Of a stretch of DNA of 11,532 nucleotides, positions 7,583-11,532 are shown one piece after another. Source of the DNA: Ignavibacteriota bacterium (lineage in GTDB: Bacteria > Bacteroidota > Ignavibacteria > UBA10030 > UBA6906); the NCBI GenBank assembly GCA_016209805.1, contig JACQVJ010000046.1, forward strand, positions 1 to 11,532, written 5' to 3'. The position numbers and the translations under genes are program-made. The notes under the pieces were generated by a model that made no database searches, was not told where the DNA came from, and was given only the letters and a program-made list of their open reading frames with translations. Numbering within the stretch: position 1 is the stretch's first letter; each line of letters starts with the position of its first letter.

Positions 7583-8284
7583 TTATAATCGACTTAACTT
7601 CTCTTGTGCTTTACTCACAAACGGACTTGCCGGGTACGTTGAAATGAGTTTGTTGTATTCTCCCCTGGCAGCATCCCGATTTCCCATCGCAAAGTACGAA
7701 TTCCCGATCATCAGTTGAGCATCGTCTTTCTTTTCCGAACTTCCGTACGAGAGAACCTGCTTGAATCGATCGATGGCCTCGGTGTACTTGCGGAGTCCGT
7801 AGAGCGATTCTCCGATCCAGTAATGACAATTGTCTTCAAGATCGGAGCGGACACCACCCGCCAGGAGAGCCTCAAACTGATTGATTGCAGAGTCGAATTC
7901 TCTTTTTCGATAGAGTGACAATGCCGCCGCGTATCCTGTCGATACATCGACGGAAGGTGGTGTAGCAGTCGTTGTTGGTATTCTGGCTGATGCCATTGCG
8001 TCGCCGAGTTTCGTCTCAAGCTCTGCTGTTCTTGCCGTGAGATTCCTGTTCTCGGTTGCAATCGCATCAAGCTGTTGCCTGAGCCTGCGGTTTTCGTTCA
8101 TCAGACTGTCGACTCGGTACTCCAGCTGTGCTGAGCTGGAGACGGGTGGATTGGCAGCCCAATCTTCCTCCGTCGTTTCCTGCGTCGTTCCACATCCCAT
8201 AGCAGTCACGACAACAGCACCGATGAACAAGATAGAGAACGCTGAGCCATTTGTGACTCGACACTCCGCTTTATCTGACCTCAT
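7583..8284 (-). CDS. CpoB/YbgF-like lipoprotein with coiled coil and TPR domain
   Basis: A 233-residue predicted lipoprotein. The signal peptide has a hydrophobic core FSILFIGAVVVTAM and a somewhat atypical lipobox AMGC with Cys31. A heptad-rich coiled coil spans about 52-95 (LEYRVDSLMNENRRLRQQL), then a Pro/Thr-rich linker, then TPR repeats from about 117 (GYAAALSLYRKREFDSAINQFEALL) to the end. This coiled-coil plus TPR order is that of CpoB/YbgF, a periplasmic partner of the Tol-Pal system and of peptidoglycan synthesis in Proteobacteria. No tol or pal gene is in view. The ATG at 8284 is chosen because GGAGGA lies 7 nt upstream; the longer TTG start at 8299 lies within the region of that binding site. 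It may be an equivalent of CpoB or a generic TPR scaffold; the role is inference. Confidence 0.82.
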   Translation of the reverse strand: MRSDKAECRVTNGSAFSILFIGAVVVTAMGCGTTQETTEEDWAANPPVSSSAQLEYRVDSLMNENRRLRQQLDAIATENRNLTARTAELETKLGDAMASARIPTTTATPPSVDVSTGYAAALSLYRKREFDSAINQFEALLAGGVRSDLEDNCHYWIGESLYGLRKYTEAIDRFKQVLSYGSSEKKDDAQLMIGNSYFAMGNRDAARGEYNKLISTYPASPFVSKAQEKLSRL

Positions 8285-8291
8285 GGAAATT

Positions 8292-8297
8292 TCCTCC
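8292..8297 (-). promoter_or_regulatory. Ribosome binding site setting the start of the CpoB-like gene
   Basis: GGAGGA on the minus strand, 7 nt before the ATG at 8284. It adjoins a GGAAATTTCC palindrome (8285-8294). Its position excludes the alternative TTG start at 8299. Confidence 0.7.
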
Positions 8298-8403
8298 AAA
8301 GAGTTTGGAATAGTGTATTACGCACGCCTCACATGGCCTCTCTCCCGATTACTACTATCTCGCAAAGCAGGAAGAAAAGATCGCAAGAAATGTATCAAAC
8401 CAC

Positions 8404-9348
8404 TCAAGGAAAGTCAAGCACATTCATAGATTCTCGCCGCTGATTCAATCGGGACTTGAGATGGAAGGCGATTTGTCGGCAGATATCCAGGACAACCTGA
8501 TCGGGAATTCCATCACCGTGCTTCGATTGGAGGCGCATATCGCAGATATCGTTCACGTAATCGACGATGACGAACTTCCCTTTAGGGGTCGCCGCAATTT
8601 CCGTTGAAAAGAAATCGAGTCTGCACACTTCCCATATTTTCGTAGTGATATCGATGAGCTGTTGAAGACCAAGCGACATGAGCTCGCTGTCGGTCACTGT
8701 CTTGTAGAGATGTGTTTCATCGTCCCACCAGCAGGGGATGACAAGTCCGAAGACATAGAATACTCTAAACCAACCCTTTTGGCCGTTGAGGAATGTAGGT
8801 TGGATCTTCTCCTGGAGAAGATACTTATCGTTCTTGTGGTGTTGGCGGGAGTCCACCACATCCTTCAGCGTCTCGGCTCCGAGAATAACGCCGACACCAC
8901 CACCTGTTGTATTTGCCGGCTTGATAATGAATGGTCGCCCGAGCCGTGCAAGGTCGCTCAGGCTCAGTTCCACTTCCCTCTTCTTATTATAGGGGGAGAT
9001 GATGATCGTAAACGGCACGTGCAGACCTTTGGTGAGAAACTCAAGATGCATTGTTGCCTTATCGATTGCATGCTGAACGACTTCAGGGGGGTTAATACTC
9101 AGCACATCGCTATTTCTGATCGCTCGGGAAAGAGCGGTGAAGTTTTCGTCGGCGTCCGAGGCCCGATCGAGAAACGCCCCGAAGCTCAACTCCTCCTTCT
9201 GTAGCTTCCTGAGTGTCTCAAGAGTGTTGTGATGGCTGATGGAGTAGAAAAGAAGGTTCTCTGCATGCAGGCAGAATTCAAGTACCTCAACGAACTCCCT
9301 GTCAAACTCCCAGTCCCAAGCAACGGCAAGATGAAAATGTCGAGTCAT
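8404..9348 (-). CDS. ATP-grasp superfamily ligase, substrate unknown
   Basis: This 314-residue protein has the layout of a RimK/glutathione-synthetase-like ATP-grasp enzyme. An N-terminal pre-grasp domain includes VLSINPPEVVQHAIDKATMH (about 82-101), recalling the NPP...A.DK segment of RimK-type ligases. Next come the nucleotide-binding FIIKPAN with Lys143 and the Gly-rich loop TTGGGVGV (147-154), then LLQEKI, and at the C-terminus DFFSTEIA and VIVDYVNDICDMR with Asp263 and Asn266 as likely metal ligands. Such enzymes join a carboxylate to an amine or thiol using ATP, through an acyl-phosphate. It has no signal peptide, so is cytosolic. It lies 119 nt upstream of the CpoB-like gene on the same strand and is divergent from the TPR lipoprotein gene. 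No strong ribosome binding site precedes the ATG. The fold class is firm; the substrate cannot be named. Confidence 0.82.
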   Translation of the reverse strand: MTRHFHLAVAWDWEFDREFVEVLEFCLHAENLLFYSISHHNTLETLRKLQKEELSFGAFLDRASDADENFTALSRAIRNSDVLSINPPEVVQHAIDKATMHLEFLTKGLHVPFTIIISPYNKKREVELSLSDLARLGRPFIIKPANTTGGGVGVILGAETLKDVVDSRQHHKNDKYLLQEKIQPTFLNGQKGWFRVFYVFGLVIPCWWDDETHLYKTVTDSELMSLGLQQLIDITTKIWEVCRLDFFSTEIAATPKGKFVIVDYVNDICDMRLQSKHGDGIPDQVVLDICRQIAFHLKSRLNQRRESMNVLDFP

Positions 9349-9427
9349 ACCAAATCATAGAGAAAAGCAAAGTTCCAGTCAAGGTGGTTCGGTCGTGAAA
9401 TAGGACAATACCCTCAATATGGGCTGC

Positions 9428-9456
9428 TTGTTATTAAGAGCATGAATAGATATATT
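9428..9456 (+). promoter_or_regulatory. Sigma70-like promoter of the TPR lipoprotein operon
   Basis: TTGTTA (9428-9433) and TATATT (9451-9456) are separated by 17 nt; the -10 box matches 5 of 6 consensus bases. The overlapping TATTTTTG (9453-9460) also fits the Bacteroidota -7 box TAnnTTTG. Transcription would begin near 9463, downstream of the ATG at 9442 and upstream of the ATG at 9499. Confidence 0.55.
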
Positions 9457-9483
9457 TTTGAGAGATCATCATTGCAGAGCGGT

Positions 9484-9489
9484 GGAGGA
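9484..9489 (+). promoter_or_regulatory. Ribosome binding site setting the start of the TPR lipoprotein
   Basis: GGAGGA lies 9 nt before the ATG at 9499 and, with the signal peptide that begins there, decides the start over the ATG at 9442. Confidence 0.7.
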
Positions 9490-9498
9490 TTCGTCGAC

Positions 9499-11199
9499 AT
9501 GAGGAATTTTGTAACAGCAATCGTGGCGGCTCTCATCTTGTCCGGTTGCTCATCAGCCAGGGATACGACTGATGCGATCGGACATGGGGAGGAGGCATCG
9601 GAGATCGCGCATGATCTGGCGACACAACACGTCATTGCGGGCTCGCTGTATGAGCTAAAGGGGGAGTATGCGAAGGCAGTCCTCGAATTCCAGGACGCGC
9701 TTCGGTACGAAAGGAGCCACGGCATCCACTACGCCCTCTCGAAGAACTACAGTGCTTTGGGCAAGCATGCCCTTGCAATCGAGTCCGGTCGTGAGGCTGT
9801 CCGTTTGGCACCGGACAACGTCGAGTATCGACGGAACCTTGCGGAAGGATTTGCGGCGGGGTTCGAGCTCGACTCGGCAGCAGCTCAGTATGAAGAAGTT
9901 GTCAAGCGGGATTCGAACAGCATCGAATCATGGTTTAACCTTGCACGGCTCTACCAGTCACGCAAGCCTCTCAAAGCACTCGAGGCGTATGATGAGATCA
10001 CCAAGCGATTCGGCCCACAATGGGAGGTGCTCGTGCAAATCGCCGAGTTGCACAATGCACTCGGACAATTCGAAGATGCTGCCGATGCGCTCACGCGAAT
10101 GCTTGAAATCGATCCGAGCAACCAGGAGCTGCGGCGTAGCCTCGCTCAGACAAATGTCCGTGCCGAAAGGCTCGATGAAGCGATTGCAATCTACAGAGAC
10201 CTGCTTGAACGTAACCCGGGGAACATTGAATACGCAATGGAGCTTGCCGGCGCTTATCTGTTAAAGCAGGAGTACGCTACGGCAAAAAGAGAGTTTGATC
10301 GTCTTTTTGAGAGCGACTCCCTCGGGCTTGATGCGAAACTGCAGATTGGAGAAATGTACTTCGGACAGATAGAAAAAGACTCAACTCAGGCTCCTGTTGC
10401 GAAGTCGATTTTCGAGCAGATCAGAGACAAGCATCCGGAGGACTGGCGGGCATATTGGTTCCTCGGAGCAATTGGTGCGGTAGCTCATGACGATTCCTTT
10501 GCCGTAACGAATTTCAGGAAAGTCACAGAGCTCGCGAGTTGGAATCCTGATGGCTGGGTGTATCTCTCATCGGTGTATTTGGACAATGAGGACTTCCGGT
10601 CGGTGGTGACGATCCTCGAATCAGCGTTGAAAATTCTGCCGGATGATTTCCGTGTCAATTTTATGCTTGGGGTTGCACACAGTCGGATGGGAAACAACAT
10701 TGAGGCGGCGAAGGTCCTTGAACGCGCCTGCGTGTTGAACCCGAAGGATATCAATGCCATCGCGCAACTTGCCCTCGTGTACGACGGAATAAAGACGTAT
10801 GAGGAATCCGACTCGCTCTACGAGGCGGCCCTGCGGATCGATTCGATGAACCATCTTGTGCTGAACAACTATGGCTACAGCCTCGCCGAGCGCGGTCTCC
10901 AGCTCGAACGCGCCCTTGATATGGCGACGAAAGCGGTAGAGGCGCAACCGGAAAACCCGTCGTATCTTGACACGAAAGGGTGGGTGTATTTCAGGCTCGG
11001 ACGGTATGAGGAAGCCGAAACGCTGATCAAGAAAGCAATCGCAAAGGGAAATGCGAACCCCATCCTCCACGAGCACCTGGGTGATATCTACGATATGATG
11101 AACGAAAGCGAACGGGCTGTCGAGCACTGGAGCATTGCGTTGAAACTTGACGAGAACAACACCGTGTTGCGGGAGAAGATATCACGCCTTAGACACTGA
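9499..11199 (+). CDS. Large TPR-repeat outer-membrane lipoprotein
   Basis: With the start at 9499 the protein has 566 residues and opens with a textbook lipoprotein signal, MRNFVTAIVAALILSGC (Cys17). The ATG at 9442 would add 19 polar residues in front of it and lies upstream of the predicted transcription start. From about residue 42 to the end the protein is almost entirely tetratricopeptide repeats, roughly 13-14 helix pairs (for example YELKGEYAKAVLEFQDAL and YFRLGRYEEAETLIKKAI). It is therefore a protein-protein scaffold anchored to a membrane, probably the inner face of the outer membrane. The partner is unknown. Its stop overlaps the start of the DUF4292-like gene by one base, indicating translational coupling. 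From memory, this TPR-DUF4292 pair recurs in Bacteroidota-group genomes, often before an M23 peptidase gene; that third gene would lie beyond the window. Confidence 0.88.
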   Translation: MRNFVTAIVAALILSGCSSARDTTDAIGHGEEASEIAHDLATQHVIAGSLYELKGEYAKAVLEFQDALRYERSHGIHYALSKNYSALGKHALAIESGREAVRLAPDNVEYRRNLAEGFAAGFELDSAAAQYEEVVKRDSNSIESWFNLARLYQSRKPLKALEAYDEITKRFGPQWEVLVQIAELHNALGQFEDAADALTRMLEIDPSNQELRRSLAQTNVRAERLDEAIAIYRDLLERNPGNIEYAMELAGAYLLKQEYATAKREFDRLFESDSLGLDAKLQIGEMYFGQIEKDSTQAPVAKSIFEQIRDKHPEDWRAYWFLGAIGAVAHDDSFAVTNFRKVTELASWNPDGWVYLSSVYLDNEDFRSVVTILESALKILPDDFRVNFMLGVAHSRMGNNIEAAKVLERACVLNPKDINAIAQLALVYDGIKTYEESDSLYEAALRIDSMNHLVLNNYGYSLAERGLQLERALDMATKAVEAQPENPSYLDTKGWVYFRLGRYEEAETLIKKAIAKGNANPILHEHLGDIYDMMNESERAVEHWSIALKLDENNTVLREKISRLRH

Positions 11200-11532
11200 T
11201 GAGTTTTCGAGCATTCCCGACATCCATCGTTCTTGCTGCTCTTTGTCTTACGTCGTGTGCTTCAAAACGATCGGAACTACTGCTTGACACACGGGTAACC
11301 CCGCCCGAAGTGGTGCTCGCGATGGTCGATGCGAAAGAGAAGAAGATTCAAACGATGGTTGGGACAGGATCACTGACGTTTGAAAGCCCGGAGATTGCAG
11401 GTACGGCAGCGTTCGAATCCTCCTTGCGGAAACCCGATTCATTGCTTGTGACCCTCGAGGGGCCATTCGGAATCGACGTCGGCACGTTCTTTCTATCTCG
11501 TGATCGCTACGTTATGTACAACAGCCTGGAGA
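11199..11532 (+). CDS. DUF4292-like (LolB-like) lipoprotein, 3' end beyond window
   Basis: ATG at 11199-11201 overlaps the preceding TGA (11197-11199), and the frame stays open to the window edge, giving 111 codons. The N-terminus is a lipoprotein signal with core IVLAALCLTSC and Cys20. After the signal come VVLAMVDAKEKKIQTMVGTG and then the segment KPDSLLVTLEGPFGIDVG with TFFLSRDRYVMYNS. That 'KPDSL...GPFGIDVG..FL..D....YNS' pattern is characteristic of DUF4292 proteins, outer-membrane lipoproteins distantly like LolA/LolB beta-folds. A role in lipoprotein or lipid handling at the envelope is plausible but unproven. It is almost certainly co-translated with the TPR lipoprotein. Family call is from motif memory. 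Confidence 0.8.
   Translation, partial: MSFRAFPTSIVLAALCLTSCASKRSELLLDTRVTPPEVVLAMVDAKEKKIQTMVGTGSLTFESPEIAGTAAFESSLRKPDSLLVTLEGPFGIDVGTFFLSRDRYVMYNSLE

Noticed and set aside
8285..8294. GGAAATTTCC palindrome overlapping the ribosome binding site of the CpoB-like gene
   Set aside because: A perfect 10-bp palindrome, but it has no loop to form a hairpin, and a single short AT-rich palindrome is weak evidence for an operator.
8300..8403. Promoter for the CpoB-like gene in the gap after the ATP-grasp gene
   Set aside because: No -35/-10 pair with proper spacing stood out; the two minus-strand genes may be co-transcribed or the promoter may be weak.
8662..9204. 180-residue plus-strand open frame
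   Set aside because: Antisense to the ATP-grasp gene, without a recognisable domain or ribosome binding site; the ATP-grasp motifs fix the coding strand.

Overview
The window looks like a chromosomal stretch from a free-living Gram-negative bacterium of the Fibrobacterota-Chlorobiota-Bacteroidota (FCB) group, most like an Ignavibacteria- or Kryptonia-type lineage. Three things suggest this: a type IX secretion C-terminal sorting domain with a PNPFN motif on the first protein, a DUF4292-type outer-membrane lipoprotein directly behind a TPR lipoprotein, and moderate GC. Clear GGAGG-type ribosome binding sites argue against typical Bacteroidia. The placement is inference from protein style; no search was run.

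Layout: (1) 1-2124, the 3' part of a secreted LVIVD/beta-propeller repeat protein with a sorting domain; it is open at the left edge and is followed by a strong rho-independent terminator. (2) 2283-6336, two ABC half-transporters that together look like a heterodimeric MdlA/MdlB, YheI/YheH or TM287/288-type exporter. The first has Asp in place of the catalytic Glu and the second has a degenerate LSVGQ signature, so one ATP site should be canonical and one degenerate. (3) Between them, 4047-4531, sits a compact cassette: a four-helix-bundle (23S rRNA intervening-sequence, S23/IVP family) gene enclosed by inverted arrays of a 7-nt unit (ARTGCAA). Removing it would leave an 11-nt spacer between the two transporter genes. 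This is the most interesting feature of the window. (4) 6475-7500, class I fructose-1,6-bisphosphatase, ending at a terminator that may work in both directions. (5) On the minus strand, 7583-8284, a CpoB/YbgF-like coiled-coil plus TPR lipoprotein, and 8404-9348, an ATP-grasp ligase of unknown substrate. (6) Divergent from these, 9499-11199, a large TPR lipoprotein with a recognisable sigma70-like promoter. It overlaps by one base (ATGA) the start of a DUF4292-like lipoprotein that runs off the right edge.

The window therefore mixes housekeeping metabolism (gluconeogenesis), envelope functions (three predicted lipoproteins, a secreted surface protein, an exporter) and one small probable insertion. 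No tRNA, rRNA, CRISPR array, integrase or transposase was seen. Several gene starts given here are moved from the longest possible ORF on the basis of ribosome binding sites, signal peptides or promoter position.
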